A DNA stretch of 59,231 nucleotides from Pilatotrama ljubarskyi. Its lineage: Eukaryota; Basidiomycota; Agaricomycetes; Polyporales; Polyporaceae. The notes beneath the pieces are model-generated. The model had not been told where the DNA came from and did not search any database. It was given only the letters and a program-made list of their open reading frames with translations. Below are positions 11,828 to 24,708 of the stretch, piece after piece (within the stretch, counting starts at the first letter, position 1; each line of letters begins with the position of its first letter). Position numbers and translations under genes: made by a program. The DNA lies in assembly GCA_022385805.1 (NCBI GenBank), contig MU277676.1:1-59231 (forward strand), read 5' to 3'.

Positions 11828-12527
11828 GATGTCTAGTCTTCCCCGAGGGAGTCAGACCCCGAGTATTTGAAGAGGCAAGGGTTGGGCGAGAGAGCGCGGG
11901 GCAGAGTCAGTTTGCGAGCCGAAGTCACTTTGCGCACTTTCTGCTAGTAGGACAGATAAGCGCCCTCCACTGTACGCACGATCAGATCATCGCAGATCTT
12001 GCCTCGCGCGTCCGCAAGATCTGGCCGTGCCTTGGCGTGCGAGACATTGCAGTGCAACTCCAGCCTCTGTTTCCGCACCTAGAGGTCCTCATGTTGGATC
12101 GCCTGCAGCTTTAAGCCATGTAGTAATTGCTGCCAATGAGTTGTGCCATCGCAGCGATTGCAACGGAGCTACGAGTATATTACTAACGCGCTACTAGCAC
12201 GACCAATACGCAGCGTTCTGATGCGCGAGCTGCAACTGAGCACAGCTGCGCACAATACATGATGGAGGACAACGAGCAGTTTTGACGGGCGGCCTGGATA
12301 CCTATACATTTTTGATGGCGAGACGATACTGCCGTATGGACGTCCGACAATACTTATGCATGACTAGATGGTCAAGGAGAAAGTGGTATCATCGCTGGTA
12401 CCTACGCGGGCGAATCAGACTCTTGCTGTGGGTCTAGTGACTGCCCAATCCGACTGGCTCCTGAGGTACAGGGATTGGCAGCGAGAGCCAAAGACGTGAT
12501 AAAAAGCATGGCCTACAGGTACATCGT
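11828..12527. other. Intergenic
   Basis: Promoter side of the isoleucyl-tRNA synthetase gene and 3' side of the L12 gene, 700 bp. No coding potential or repeat recognised. Confidence 0.5.
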
Positions 12528-13203
12528 CTACTCATCTGGCACCTCGATCTCCCCGTTGTTGATCGCCTCAATAACATCGTGAGGGGGCTGGCCGTCAACC
12601 GTGCATCCTATGCTCTGCGCCGTGCCGAGAATCTCCTTGGCGCCGTTCGCAAGAGTCTTCGCAAGGGATTTTGACCGCATGGTGCGGGCGATGTCAAGGA
12701 TCTCGTCGAAGGTGACGTTGCCGCTGTGCTTAATGTTCTTCTCCTTCTTGCGGTCACGTGGGGGCTCTGAGGAACAAAGGCGTAAATATCTCCTCCCGAA
12801 CATATAGGGAAGAGCGATACACACCCTTGAGAGCCTTGATGACGAGGGAAGAAGCGGAGGGAACGACGTCGACCTTGGCTTGTCGGTTTTGGATGGTGAG
12901 TTGGACCGTTACGCGGAGACCCTTCCACGCAGAGGTAGCCTTGGCGATATCTTCACCGACCTTCTTCGGTGACTGTAATACGACACCTTCAGCAACCTAC
13001 GCAGGAATTCCCAGAGCCAGGCGGATGCATACGAGACCGAGAGGACCAATTTTGGGGGCAAGTGCCGACGAGGCACCGACTTCACCTCCCGTGGCCCGCA
13101 GGTAGATGATCTTGATTTCGTTGGGGTCCTAGAGGGCGCAGATCCTCATGAGCGGAAGAAGGGCAGACCTAGCAGCATTCCAACGCACAAACTTGGGGGC
13201 CAT
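12528..13203 (-). CDS. RPL12: 60S ribosomal protein L12 (uL11)
   Basis: Component of the large-subunit stalk base (the GTPase-associated centre). The protein begins MAPKF in a 15-nt first exon (13189-13203) and continues, after an intron (13129-13188), with [19 protein letters not shown], then [40 protein letters not shown] and [20 protein letters not shown], to [21 protein letters not shown]. These are the canonical uL11 segments, including the proline-rich hinge. Two further introns lie near 12975-13010 and 12770-12825. The length, about 165 residues, is normal. A very short first exon is usual for fungal ribosomal protein genes. No oddities. Confidence 0.95.
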
Positions 13204-13580
13204 GGCGAATGTAGACGGGGAGGGAGGGGACGGCGGCGAAGATAGACAGAACGACCAGCTAGATCAGTTTAGTCTCGCACCCGGGCGTATACTTTGAAAT
13301 AAGGTTTGGGCAAGGTGCAAGAGCTATACAGTACCCATGTGGCAAATGTCACGTGAGCGGGGCAGTCTGGGTTGCACACCAGGCTCTGTCTGACGGCTGG
13401 GAGATCTCGGATCTGTCCTCCCCGATTTGTGCGATGGTAGTTCGTCCTCCGGAGAGTCATCGCTCGACTCCGTAGGTCTCTCTTTGACTCTTCTCCGCAC
13501 CCTCCGCATCCGCCGCACACCGTTGGGTACAGCGAGCACAGGTCTGGGCAGGTGGCGGACACGGCTACCGCAATGGGTGC
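13204..13580. other. Intergenic, two divergent starts
   Basis: Lies between the L12 start (minus) and the cyclin start (plus), so it probably carries both promoters. Open frames here are short and unrecognised; an earlier in-frame start for the cyclin is possible. Confidence 0.4.
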
Positions 13581-14699
13581 ATGGAACCTTCAGAGCGGGT
13601 CGAACTACCGGCTGCCTTCGAAGACGTCGATGTAGATGTCCTCGTCCAACTCATAGGTCTGTTGGAGCCTCGTGCACACCATGCCTGTCCTGCTAATATC
13701 CCGCGCAAGCCGATATGATGGAACGCTTGATGGCTCACAACGACCAAATACCCCTCTCGCCGTGCGTCAGGCCTTCAAAGCTCTGCGAGGAGCCAATATA
13801 CCAATGACCTCGAATGCGCAGTGAAAGTCTCACACGATTCCACTCGCGTACCCCTCCAGGCATATCCATCTTAGAGTACTTGCGGCGTATAGTTCGGTTC
13901 ACTAAAGCGGAGGTGGGTTCAGTACTCGCGCGCTCGTCTTCACTTCCCAATCGCTCACGGAGGCGGGGCAGCGGTCATGCCTGTTAATCACACTGCACTA
14001 CATCGATCAAATCTCCGCCCGTATGCCCGTCTTTGTCCTCTCGTCCTTGACCTGCCACCGCTTCGTGATCGCATCCATCGCCGTCTCCAGCAAATGCCTC
14101 TGCGACACATTCTGTAGCAATAGCGTCTACGCCAAAGTTGGCGGTATACCCGTCGGGGAACTCAACGTTCTCGAGCGCGAATTCTTGCGCATGATCGACT
14201 GGCAACTTACGGTTAGCATCTCTCATACCTTCATGACTCGCGCGTCCGTCCCCAGCTGTGCACTAAACATCTGCTTCTGCTCCCTGACATCTCTGCTGGC
14301 CAATTTGCGCATCGCGTACTCCCTGTCCGTCCGTACATCCAGTGTACACGAGAAGTCCTCCAAGAATACTACGTCAACCTCGTGCGCACCTTCAGCACTG
14401 GCCTCTATGTCATCAGCGATGCCCTCTCCTCCAGCGGCATCTCTTCGGACAGCGACATGGACTACGACGCGACGCCCTCGCCCACGGCCTCTCCGGACCC
14501 CACTTCGCAACCCGATCTGCACCCTGCCCACTCCCGCGGAAGTGACGGCAGCCCCACCACCCACCGCCGGGAGCCGTCGACGATTCTCATCGACACGGCC
14601 ACGCTCGCACCGGAGGCGCCGCAGCCTCCCACGATGGAGCAGAACATGGCGTTCGCGGCATTTCAGCAGCAGCATGCAATGGACATGGACGCCGGATGA
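13581..14699 (+). CDS. PHO80-type cyclin
   Basis: Cyclin of the PHO80/PCL family, partner of a Pho85/Cdk5-type kinase in phosphate or nutrient signalling. Spliced product: an acidic N-terminus, LIADMMERLMAHNDQIPLSP, the cyclin box start LTRFHSRTPPGISILEYLRR, then ITLHYIDQISAR, LTCHRFVIASIAVSSKCLCD, VYAKVGGIPVGELNVLEREF and LRMIDWQLT, followed by an extension starting CTREVLQEYYVNLVRTFSTG and a Ser/Pro-rich tail. The YAKVGGI...ELNxLExEF signature is diagnostic. Introns placed by phase: 13657-13709, 13762-13821, 13913-13971 and 14212-14342. The methionine at 13581 is the first in the frame of exon 1; a longer N-terminus cannot be excluded. The tail after about residue 200 is low complexity. Confidence 0.85.
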
Positions 14700-15797
14700 C
14701 CGCAGTGGACAATGTCTCGGCTCCATTGCATCGGCTTTGGGGGTGTGCACTTGCCTGTAGATCCGCGCGGAAGAGGACCGGGTCGGACGATCCGCATGCA
14801 TGTAGGCGATAGCAGCATTAGGATACAGAGCAACGCTCGTGTGTTTCTATTAGCCCGTACTGTAACAAGACAACTACAACGCGGCGGAGCCCGCGACCAC
14901 GTACTCGGAATATATAGCACACAGGGTCCCCAGTTGACGACAGTTGAATAGAAAAACAAAGAGGGAGAGACAATTGCGAGCAAGAGAGCGACTGTCCGAT
15001 CCTACCATTGCGCTATGTAAACGAGCGGAAGTGTATGCGGGCAAGGTTCCAAGTCCGATGGGACTACGCCCGGTACGTACGTATCCGTGAAATGAAAAAC
15101 CGCAAGAGAGCCTAAGGAGCGACGACGTTCGACTGCGTAACGCTAACAAGAGCATTGAATAATATATACTATACGCGTCCCGAGCCAGCGAGGACGACAC
15201 GAGACCATGACCTGACGGACACCGACGACCGACCCCACCGCCCACGACGTATGCATAGGAACTACGTCCAGCCAATGTATTCACGACGACGGAGGTATCG
15301 TACAGGCAGTTGGAACATTGCTGGCTTGTCAGGAGTACGCTACGATAGGGCGGGGGGCAGGTCGTCTAAGCGGTGAGGGGTGAGGGTCAACAGTCCGTGC
15401 AAGGGGTTCGCACCGCGCGTCCGAAGAGGCGCGTGCGAGGAGCAGCGAGGGATTGGAAGGGGTGATTGATGCATGGGCACGACGATGGACGTCCCCGGAT
15501 GTGAAGGGCAGGCAGTGTGTCGATGGTAACGAAGAGGCAACTGAGCTGAGGGGGAAGATGCATAGCGAGAAGGGGGCGAGCAGAGATACTGAGCGGAACG
15601 AGTGTGCACGTCATGCCAATGCGGCAGACCAGCGTAGCCACCTGTGAGACTTGACCGACTTTCGTGTCGATACCAAACCGGCGCGGTCCACGAACTACCG
15701 CGCATATCATACAACGAGCGCCGGGGCAGGGCTCGAAACAGGCAGCGCACAGCCCACCGGCACGGAGGCATGAGCTCCGGGAGCGCAGAGTACGCGC
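14700..15797. other. Intergenic between convergent genes
   Basis: About 1.1 kb between the cyclin and kinase 3' ends. Several short open frames occur on both strands, none with a recognisable motif. No supported gene. Confidence 0.45.
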
Positions 15798-18700
15798 TCA
15801 CCGGCGCAGCGCAGACAGCATCTTCGCGAGCGCGTTGATCTGCCCCTTCTGCACCTTGCGCGGAGAGCCCTCGTGCGAATCGCTGCTCTCCCTCTCCCTA
15901 CTTCCGCTGTCCCTGCGAGCGACGTGATCGAGGTCGGTCGTGCTCGTCGCCGCGTCCTGGCGCTGCCCGAGGGGCGACTTCGGGTGCTGTGGGCGCTCGT
16001 TGATCGTGTCCAGAGTGAGGTCCTTTGGCTTGTTCGCGCGCCGCTTGCGCTGCGGCGGTCCACCGAACTTCGCGTCATCCGGGTTCGGGTACATCTGACG
16101 GGGCAGCTGGTACAGCTCCCACGGCGTCCCGGTGATGACTGCGAGAAAAGATAGACAGACACGTCAATACCACCGAGCTGATAGTGCTATCGACTACGGA
16201 ACTTACACTTGACGTTCGCCGGCATGGGAGCCCCGTTCTGGTCGTGGGACACCTTGCTACCCTGGCTGCGCCAGCTCTGCGACGAGACGCTTGTCGCGGC
16301 GGTCGATACGCTGCGCGTGCTGTTGTTGCTGTACCGCGTGAACGCCGAAGTGGACGTGCCAGCGCTGGACATGGAGCTGCGCCAATTGCTCGAGGCCATC
16401 GAGCTCGCGCTCGAAGCCAACGGGCGGCCGCTGCGAGTGCTCGAAGGCGAGATGCCACGGTCGGATCTCTTGTCTGCGTTGGGGCCGTAGGGGCCACCGT
16501 AGCGCCGCTCGGGGCTCCCGCGAGACGGGCCGAACGGAGAACTGGAAGACGGGCCCCAGGTGGCACTCGCATTTGGACTCGCAGAGTACGGCTGCCTGGG
16601 ACGACGGCCGCGGTTCCACGAAGGGTCCTCGTCCCGATCGCGATCGCGGTCGTGCTCGCGCTCGGCATTGCGAAGCGAGACCTTCGCAGCCGGCGGCGGC
16701 GGAGCATTGAGGCTCATGAGCAAGCTCGTGACGTTGCTAGCGGTCGCCGACATCTGCTTGCCACTGGCAGGCTCAGCAGGCGGCAATGGCTCCTCGGGCG
16801 CGAGCGGGAGCTTGCTCGCGCCAGAAGCAGCCGTACCGCTGCCCTTGCCGAACGACAGTTTCCACTTCGAGGGCTTCTTCGAGATCGACTGGCTGCCGGA
16901 ACCGGGGGACGAGAGAGAAAGGGGAACGGAAGTGTTAAGGAGCGACAACGGCGGCAACGCCGTGCTGGAGGAGTACGAGGGCGAGCGGGCACTGGCAGAG
17001 TGCGTGCGCACAGCAGCCTCGACGCCGGGGGAGAGGGACGAGGCTTGCGAGTGACGCGAAGTGCGGGAGATCTCCCGCGCGAGGGCCTGGGAAGCCTGTG
17101 CGAGGGTCTCCAGGGTCACGTCGTGCGCGGAGGCGGGCGTTGTCGGGGACAGAACGGAGCCCTTGCCCTTGCGCGCGCCGCGCTTGCGTCGCTTGTGGGT
17201 GGAGGCTGAACGAGAGCCGTCCTCGCCCTCCGCCTCTGCATCGTGCTCATGGTCATGATGGTCGTGATCGTGCTCCGTGAGGGCGCCCTCCTGCTCGTGT
17301 TCGCGATCCAGAACTGGCGGGAGCGTGATCGGGCTTTCCAGCGGCTGGTGCTCGTATGCCATTGAGGGTGCACGCGAGAAGTTGCGAGAGGCACGGCGGG
17401 AGAGCGTCTCGCCAACGACGGAGTTGCGCAGCGATGGGCGGCGAGAGTGGGGGATGGAAGATAGGCGGTGACCCATCACGGAGGAAATGGAAACGTTACG
17501 GGTATGTCCGCGCACCGAGGGCGGCCCAAGCAAGCTCGGGAGGTCCTTGACCCAAGCACCGAAAGCGCGGGCAGAGATGCGCCGAGAGTCGTCCTTCGGG
17601 CCGTCCAAGATGCAGAAGACGTTGTTCGCCAAGAACTCCGCAACGGGAAGAGTCATGCCCGTGAAACGCTGCATGAAGAAGTTGACGGGCTGTTGGCGGT
17701 AGAGCTCGAACGACGAGCACACGCCTAGCGTGGTGTCCGTCCAAGGGTTATAATGGTACAACCTGCAAGAACGTCAGCATGAGCGCGATTCGGACTTCGA
17801 GCGAGTATATGCGCAACGAACATATTGATAAGCACGATACCAAGTGACCAGACGTCGGCAGCTCGCGGTGAATAAGTGGGATGTAGGTTATTCCGGCACT
17901 CTGCGACGCAGTTTGTCAGGACATGGATGAACTGAGGAATGAGATCTCAAACGTACCGAAACTCATGTAGGGGGCACTGCCACAATCCATATCCGCCGAT
18001 TCGACATCGGTAGTGGACAGGCCGAAGTCAGTGAGCTTGACAACGACCTTACGCTCCAGACGACCGTCGGGGAGCGTAGTCCACCCGTCCGTGACGATGA
18101 AATTCTCGGGCTTGATGTCGCGGTGGAAGACGGAGTGATCGTGGCAGGTGGCGACGGCCTCGCACATCTGGGAGAACATGGATGCGATGAGGCGAAGACG
18201 CGTGCGCGAGAGCAGCTGCGCCGGGTTGAGGGAAGATAGCAAGCTCGGGGTGGGGGGCGTGCGAGAGGCGCAGCTCGAGTCCGAAACCGATGGCGAGGTT
18301 GAGAGGTCGGCGGAGGCGGGATCCATTTCGTAGTGGTCGCGAGCTTGTTCGAGGAAGTAAAAGAGGTCTTCACCGGGGACGAACTCGAGAAGAAGAAGCA
18401 AGAAAGAAGGGGTCTCGAGGGTGCGATGAAGAGTGACGATGTTGGGGTGTGCCGGGAGAGATTGGTGTATGGTAGCCTACATCGACTGGTTAGCTGGTTC
18501 GCCTGTGGCGCATATACTCGAGGGCGTACCTCGATTAGCTGGGCTGCGAGTGCCTCCTCGTCAAGGTTGGCTTTCGACAGCACTTTGATAGCATACTCGC
18601 GACCATACTCCGTTGACTGGTTACCGGGCGATCCATCGTCCAGGTCCATGCCACCGATAGCGATGGCATGGCCGTCGTCGGAAGGCTGGGGGCGTGATAG

Positions 18701-19297
18701 GACCTCACGCACAAGGTACACGACAGCGTAGCTGCCGGAGCCCAGCTTCCTGACAACCTCGAATTCCCCGGCCGGTTCATCATGGTCGACCCGCGGCTCA
18801 GATGAGCTTATCGGGACCCGTGAGATGACCTCGCCCTGAAGGTACAAACCCTCCCCTACCAAGTCACCCTGAGCAAGCACGTCGACGACGCAAGACGAGA
18901 TCGAGGAGCGCCCGCTCGAGCGGTTGTCGAACGAGGGCAGGTCAGAGCGGAGAGGGTGGGGGTCGCGAGGGACGGGACTGGGAAGCTGCCGAGACGAAGA
19001 GACGAGAGGAGAGCGATGGATCGGTTTGGCGGGAGTGGAGGAGATGGGGGAGGGGAGGGGAGAAGGGTAGGTAGAGACGGATGCAGAGGACGTGGGAGAG
19101 AGGGCGATGGAGTTGGAGAGGGGACTTATGGGGAGGACTGGGGGGCGGGGGGCGACGATCCGGTCATGAACGGCGAGCTTTGCGAGGCGAGAGTGGCCAT
19201 TGCGACGGTCGTCGACGTCTCTGTCTCTACCGGGTGCTAGCGTGCGCTTCGAGGAGGACAGGGAGAGTGGGGGGAGCTGGACTGGGTACTGCAACAT
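15798..19297 (-). CDS. Ser/Thr protein kinase, Ran1/Ksp1-like
   Basis: Large protein kinase of the Ran1(Pat1)/Ksp1/Sks1 group, fungal regulators of meiosis, filamentation and nutrient response. A Ser/Pro-rich N-terminus of about 175 residues precedes the catalytic domain: glycine loop LGSGSYAVVYLV, YAIKVLSK with the ATP-binding lysine, LLLLEFVPGEDLFYFLEQ, the catalytic loop FHRDIKPENF, DFGLSTT, the activation-segment end GSAPYMSFECRNNLHPTYS, DVWSLGIVLINM, and PVNFFMQRFTGM. Low-complexity insertions occur between the loop and the lysine, and before the catalytic loop (Ser/Thr/Pro-rich). The C-terminal half is a very long Ser/Arg-rich tail ending in MLSALRR. The SAPYMSFEC motif is typical of the Ran1/Ksp1 group. 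Several short introns interrupt the domain. The start at 19297 is the first in-frame methionine of the long N-terminal exon. Confidence 0.85.
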
Positions 19298-21153
19298 TAG
19301 GAAACAAGCTAGGTGTCGTGAGCCAGATGATGACGGTTCTGCACTCTGTTCTTCTCGGGAGATGAGGAGAGAGGAGGGCGAGATGTCAGCTGGGGGCGTG
19401 GTAGGCTACAGACGGACGAGAACTGGCTCGATATGCATGCAGCTGGAGGCGGTGAGCGCGACCTGACCAGTCTACGAGCGGGTGCTCTCTCCTGAGAGCT
19501 CCTGTCGGACACGAGGGGAGACTCGGACGCCCCAGGACGTCTGCGAGCTTTGAGCAAGCCTGGCTTGGGAGGAAGCGATAGGCAGGCAGACTTGTGGGAG
19601 ATGGCAGCAGGAAGCAAAGCTAGCGAGCGGAGTTGGAATGCGGGGCGGATGGATAAGGCAGGCGTGATGTGTGCGGCCCCGTCAGAGGGGCTGTGGACTC
19701 GTGTAAGGCGGATAAACGGGACTCACCGCTGCTACAACCACACGGGGACGGGCAGAGGGCCGAGAGGGAGGAGGAGGAGGACGGGAAGAAGGGGGAGGAG
19801 AGAGAAGAGAGAAAGATGAACACGAGGAGATTAGGCTATGGGGATGGCGCCGTGCACGACCTGGCGCAGCACATGGTCTTCGCCTTCGACGGAGCCACGC
19901 GTGTCTTTAGCTTCTCCTGAGCCTTATTCCCCGTAATTATCGTTGCATTCAACCGGGCTTATTCGCAGTGCGGTGCAGAATCAGATTCAATTCCAATTCC
20001 AAGCCTGCACCCATCACATCACATCTATCCATCCCATCGTCCCCACCGTCTCTATTCCCGTCCGCGTGCTCCCAACGCCATGTGCTGCAGCCCACCGCCC
20101 CCGACTCCCGGCCATTTCCCGTCGCTTTCCCGCATACATCCTCCTAGAACCACGCGCAAAGTCCGCGCGTCGGCTGCACATACGTGGAGTCCGCCAGCGA
20201 CGTCCGAGGCGCACGCGGGGCGCAACATTTACACAGCGATGGCACACCACCGCGTCTCAGGCTCATCTTCACGCCCTGACAGCGTCCCACCCGCTTCGTG
20301 TGAGAACGGCGCACACCGACCCTTCATGCATCCTGATCAGTTGCCCCTCTCATCTCTCACTCCTCCACACGAACGTTCCCTACAGTCTCCGCACGCCTGG
20401 ACTCGCCTGTCAAAAGTCTCACTGCTGCTCGGAGCCTCCCCGCCTCTTACATAAATTGACCGGCTCGGACTGAATGCAGCGTTGGCCGTGGCCCCAGCGA
20501 TAAGTCGCGGACACGCTCTCGATCTCCTGCCACAGGCGCCCAGGCGCAGCCTCTCGCCCTCGCCCACATGCTCCCAGTCAAAACCCAGGCACGCAGCCCC
20601 TCTGATCCACACAGCGACTCCCCGCCTCTGTGATCCTTGCGCGACTCCAGGAACTGAACTGCCTTGGCTGCCGTCGGCATGGCCCCGGCTGGCCATCCTG
20701 GTTGCTCGACTTCCCGACTCCTCGAATCGCCGTCAACGTTACCGTCGCGCATGTCCGTCCGAGAACCCGATGGCTTTTCTCACCAGATTCGCCCCTCGCT
20801 CCCACCGCCGGCATCTCTTTATGCGGACTATGACCGGATCCATACGCCGTCGCCGCACTACACGCGTCTTCGGATTCCCTTCCCTGCTTCGAATTCGTAC
20901 GGATATATAGACTACCAGTTACACGTACACGGAATACGCATGTAATATGATACATGCCCCGCAGGTGCGCAGCTGTCATATAGCGCACGTCTCGCTGGAA
21001 CCCATATTAGACCTCAAACATGGCGGTGCAGCGTCATCCCAACTTAGAGGCCTAAATTGAAGAGTTGTTCAAATACCGTACACAGTATGACACATGCCTT
21101 ACACGACAGCAGTAGTACGACGTGGAGCACGGAAACACACCGCACCGAAAATC
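19298..21153. promoter_or_regulatory. Long upstream region of the kinase gene
   Basis: About 1.85 kb between the kinase start and the Utp6 stop. Open frames on both strands (for example 20482-20910) are compositionally biased and lack domains. The length suggests an extended promoter or a long 5' UTR for the kinase; no specific site is claimed. Confidence 0.4.
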
Positions 21154-24100
21154 CTACGGCCCTTCGACCGTAACGTCCGTGTCCGCGCTGCCCTCACCAT
21201 CCTCGGCTTCCTCTGCCGCGTCCTCGTCGGGCCCGTCCAGAATCGCCTTCCACCGCCGCTCGACCTCCTCCCCCGCCGCATCCCCGAGGACACTCCGCGC
21301 CCGCCCGACGACAGCGACCGCCTCCTTCCCCCGGCCGCTCCGCAGCAACCACGCGGCCCACGCAGCCGTCGCCTCCACCCCGTCATGCTGTCGCCAGAAC
21401 TCGTACACCGCACCGAGCACGCGGACGTCTGCGTCCGCATCCGCATCCGCAGCCGAGCCCGATCCGGAAGCGTGCAAGTCGAGGGCGTGGTGATATCCCT
21501 CAGACTCCTGCCTGAACACCTCTGCCCACACCCGCGCGGAGGGCGCGTGCGCAGTCCCGAGCCGTCGAACACGCGCCAGACGCGCCTCGGCAGGCTCGGA
21601 ACGCGCCTGTGGCGCGCTGCGTCGCCCCACTTGGTCCGAGTCCGAGCCTTCTTGGAGCTGCGCAGCCCGATCGCCGTTCCTGCGTGCTTGGACGTGCGCG
21701 TGCGTCTGCGGCGGTCCGGATGACAACGGGTGGTGACCGTTGTCGTTGTCAGACGTCCTCGAAGTCGACACATCGGCATCGCGCTCGCCCTGCGCAATCT
21801 GATGTTGGAGAGCGCGGTGCGTGGCGGCTGCGTACCGTATCAGCAGCACCTCGTGGATCGCGCTCGCCGCCGCCGGCTCGCGGATGCGCTTGCTTTCGGG
21901 TAGCAAATGCTGTGCAAAATGGAATAGACGCGGGGGAGAACCGCACCGGTCCCGGTGAGCTGCCGGAATCACACCTCAGTGTGTCGCGCACGCACCTCCA
22001 ACAACTCGACATCCTTGCGAACTTCGGCGTTATCGTTGTTGTCGTTGTTGTCTGAGGAAGTGGAGGCGCCTGACCGGAGGCCCCACAACCAGACGTTGTC
22101 AAGTCCGTCGCCCTCGACTTTGCGTCTGGCCTCCTGCCATGCACGCTCGACGTCTTCCGGCTGGGCTAACTGCTGTTCCGCTTCGAGGCGTGCAAGCCAT
22201 ACGGCTGCGTTCGATGGCGCGCGCGTCGCGTACTTGCGCGCGACACGCAGTATCTTTTCTGGGCTATTCACCTTCGGAGGGAGGAGCGCGGAGCCGAGCG
22301 ACGCATGGTGGCGCACGAGCAGCCGAACGTGCGCCGCAAGCAAGGCTGGAGGGATCGGGGAGGATAGTTGCTGGATCAGGAGGTGCAGGGACGTGATGAG
22401 GTATGCTTTCTGTCAGGAGAGAGCATGTGTGTGAGCATCGGTGTCCATGTGAAGGGTTTACGTCTGGAACAAAAGGCGGCCTCGCGACTCTCGTTTGGAT
22501 GTTGAGTGGGACCAGGCGTCGCTCAGGGGGGTGATCGAAGGTGAGGACTGCACGAGTGTGCACAACAAAGATGTAGACGAACGTGAGGATACTCGGGTTC
22601 CGACAGACAGATGTGATAGAAGCGAAATACGAAGCCGGCGGAGCAAGGGCGAACAAACGCCTCAGAGGACAGGCGGATTCGGACAGAAATTCCCGGCGAT
22701 CGGAGGAGAAGTGCAGCGAGGACGTCTGGCACAAGGGGAGAATGAGAGAAGGAAGGCAGGAACTCACCAAGCTATCATCGACGCTTTTCCCGCACCACTC
22801 CTCAATAAACTCGGCGTACACGCTCGCGATTCCTTGGCGTGCTTCGGCCGAGCTTGTTCTCACGGCCTCTGAGAGGATGTCGTTTGCGCTCTTCAGCGCG
22901 TCCACAAGTCCCTCGCTGGAGATGTCGGGGATGAGACGGCGAGTAGCGGTGAGTTTGATGGCGGCGGGGAGAGAGGGGAGCGTGTCACGCAGGAGGGCGT
23001 GTAGGTGGTCGAGGAGTGATTCTCGCAGGGAAGGCGGAGAAGGGTATGCAGCTATCAGCTCGTGTAAAGACCTGAAGAGTTCAATCTTTGGTAGTGCTGT
23101 GGGAAGTTCAGGACATCCTTGTTCATGTCAGGGCGTGGAGGGAATGCGCACCTTTGACCGCATTTGAGATAACGGCCTTGACAATGGCGCCATCCATGAT
23201 CTGCTTTCGCGCTGCCTCGTCCTCACCGAGCTCCTCCTCCTGATCAACCTCCATACCATCCGCGTCCGCATCGTCCGCATCTTCCAGCGCGCTCTCGTCC
23301 CCGCTCTCCGCGGGCTTCTTCTGCTTGCCCTTCGCCGCCTTGTCTGTCTCTTTGCCCTTACCCTTCACCTCAATCCCGAGAACGCTCCACCGTCGCCTCA
23401 AGCTCTCGATGAAGTTCATTTCCATCTTCACGTACTCCCGCCACATCTCGACGCTGTCAGAGTTTAGCCGGATTCCTCGCTGCAATAGGACACGAGCCGC
23501 GGAGGGGGAGAGATGTTCAAGCTCGTGTGATGCTGCGAGGACATAGAGCGCAGGAACATTCGGATGCAACTGTAATGCTCTAGACAAGCGGTAAGTTTAG
23601 CAACTGTGCTGCGAGGAACTCGGAGTGCCATACCGCGCAGTTATGCGTCCTACGAGTGCACGCGCTCCTTCCTTCTTCGCGACCTGAATGTATTGGATCC
23701 AAAGGCCGACATCACCCTTGAACTTCTTCAGTGCCCGCTCGAAGATCTGGAATTGTCTCCGGACAAGCGCATAGTCGGAGACTGACGGTGGGCCCTTCGG
23801 TAATTCTGATTCCCGTGCACATGCGGCTCAATACGACGAAGACCGCGTCATACGGCGAGGGGGACGCACTCAGACGTTCTGCCCGCTTCCTCCGCAGAGC
23901 CTCCAGGCTCATCTCGTACGTCGCGTACCGCAGGAAGTCGCTCTTCTTGGGTATCCGCCGGACTAGCGCGGTCTCGAACGCGGTCCGCTTCTGCATGATC
24001 TGCTTGACCTCTTTCTGTGCGCAAAGCACTGTCGGTCAATTACAACGTAGTCCGGACCAGAGCTCGCACGAGCATGACGAGCACGTACTTGTGTGAACAG

Positions 24101-24222
24101 GCCCTTTTGGACGAGGTCCTTGAGCTCAGGGAGCATCTTCCCGGCGCGTCAGCACTTTACTCTGCATCTCACCCGTGGTTTAGACTGCGTACCTGCTCCT
24201 GCTGAAACTGCACTCTCTCCAT
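21154..24222 (-). CDS. UTP6: U3 snoRNP-associated protein Utp6
   Basis: Subunit of the UTP-B module of the small-subunit processome, needed for early 18S rRNA maturation in the nucleolus. The N-terminus MERVQFQQEQ/MLPELKDL is followed by KEVKQIMQKRTAFETALVRR, FLRYATYEMSLEALRRKR, and IFERALKKFKGDVGLWIQYI, the typical Utp6 start with half-a-TPR repeats (LQLHPNVPALYVLAASHELE, GIRLNSDSVEMWREYVKMEM). An acidic linker with repeated Asp/Ala sits near 23220-23300. The C-terminal half has further helical repeats (NAAVWLARLEAEQQLAQPED; VWAEVFRQESEGYHHALDL). It contains two simple repeats, Asn-Asp near 22030 and Asp-Ala near 21430. The start at 24222 precedes a GTACGC donor after ten codons. Introns are short and several. 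The last exon is longer and more repetitive than in yeast. Confidence 0.9.
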
Positions 24223-24708
24223 GTTTGTGAGCTCGAATGACCGGTGTGTAAATGCGTCGGAGACCTGAGAGCAGAGCACAGAATGTCAAGCGAGCAGAGC
24301 AACTTATGGGCGCTTCGCTAACACGATCGCTCGCAAATTCTTGCCTCGCCCACGTGATGTTACCTCATCGGGGCAGTTGCCCTTACCGGTGGCCCGGCGC
24401 GGAGCTCTAAATAGCCGCCGGGCTGCAATCTGGCTTCCCTTGTGAGGGCATCCTGCTCGAAGAAATAGCCTGGTATGAATCCATCTGGAGTAGATTTCAC
24501 AAGAATCGACGACCCTAACAGTGGCAAGTTCTGTGAGCCGCAGCGCGGTCGACAGAAAGCGGGGGTCGGATATTGCCCTGCCAGAAACGGATAGCGGAGT
24601 TGTCGGTGCGACGCGGGCAGGTCCGCCCGAGGCGCCTCAGGCGCTGGTTGCTGTAAGCGTTGGCTCTCCACTTGCCCTCTGTCCACATCTCATCTCTCCA
24701 CCGTCACT
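24223..24708. promoter_or_regulatory. Divergent promoter, Utp6 and Tco89-like gene
   Basis: 486 bp separate the two divergent start codons. Both genes relate to growth (ribosome assembly and, if correctly assigned, TORC1), so co-regulation through this gap is plausible. That link is inference; I did not identify a named element. Confidence 0.4.

Noticed and set aside
16184..17209. 341-codon plus-strand Arg/Ala-rich frame
   Set aside because: Antisense to the C-terminal tail of the kinase; GC-rich codons on the coding strand keep the opposite frame open.
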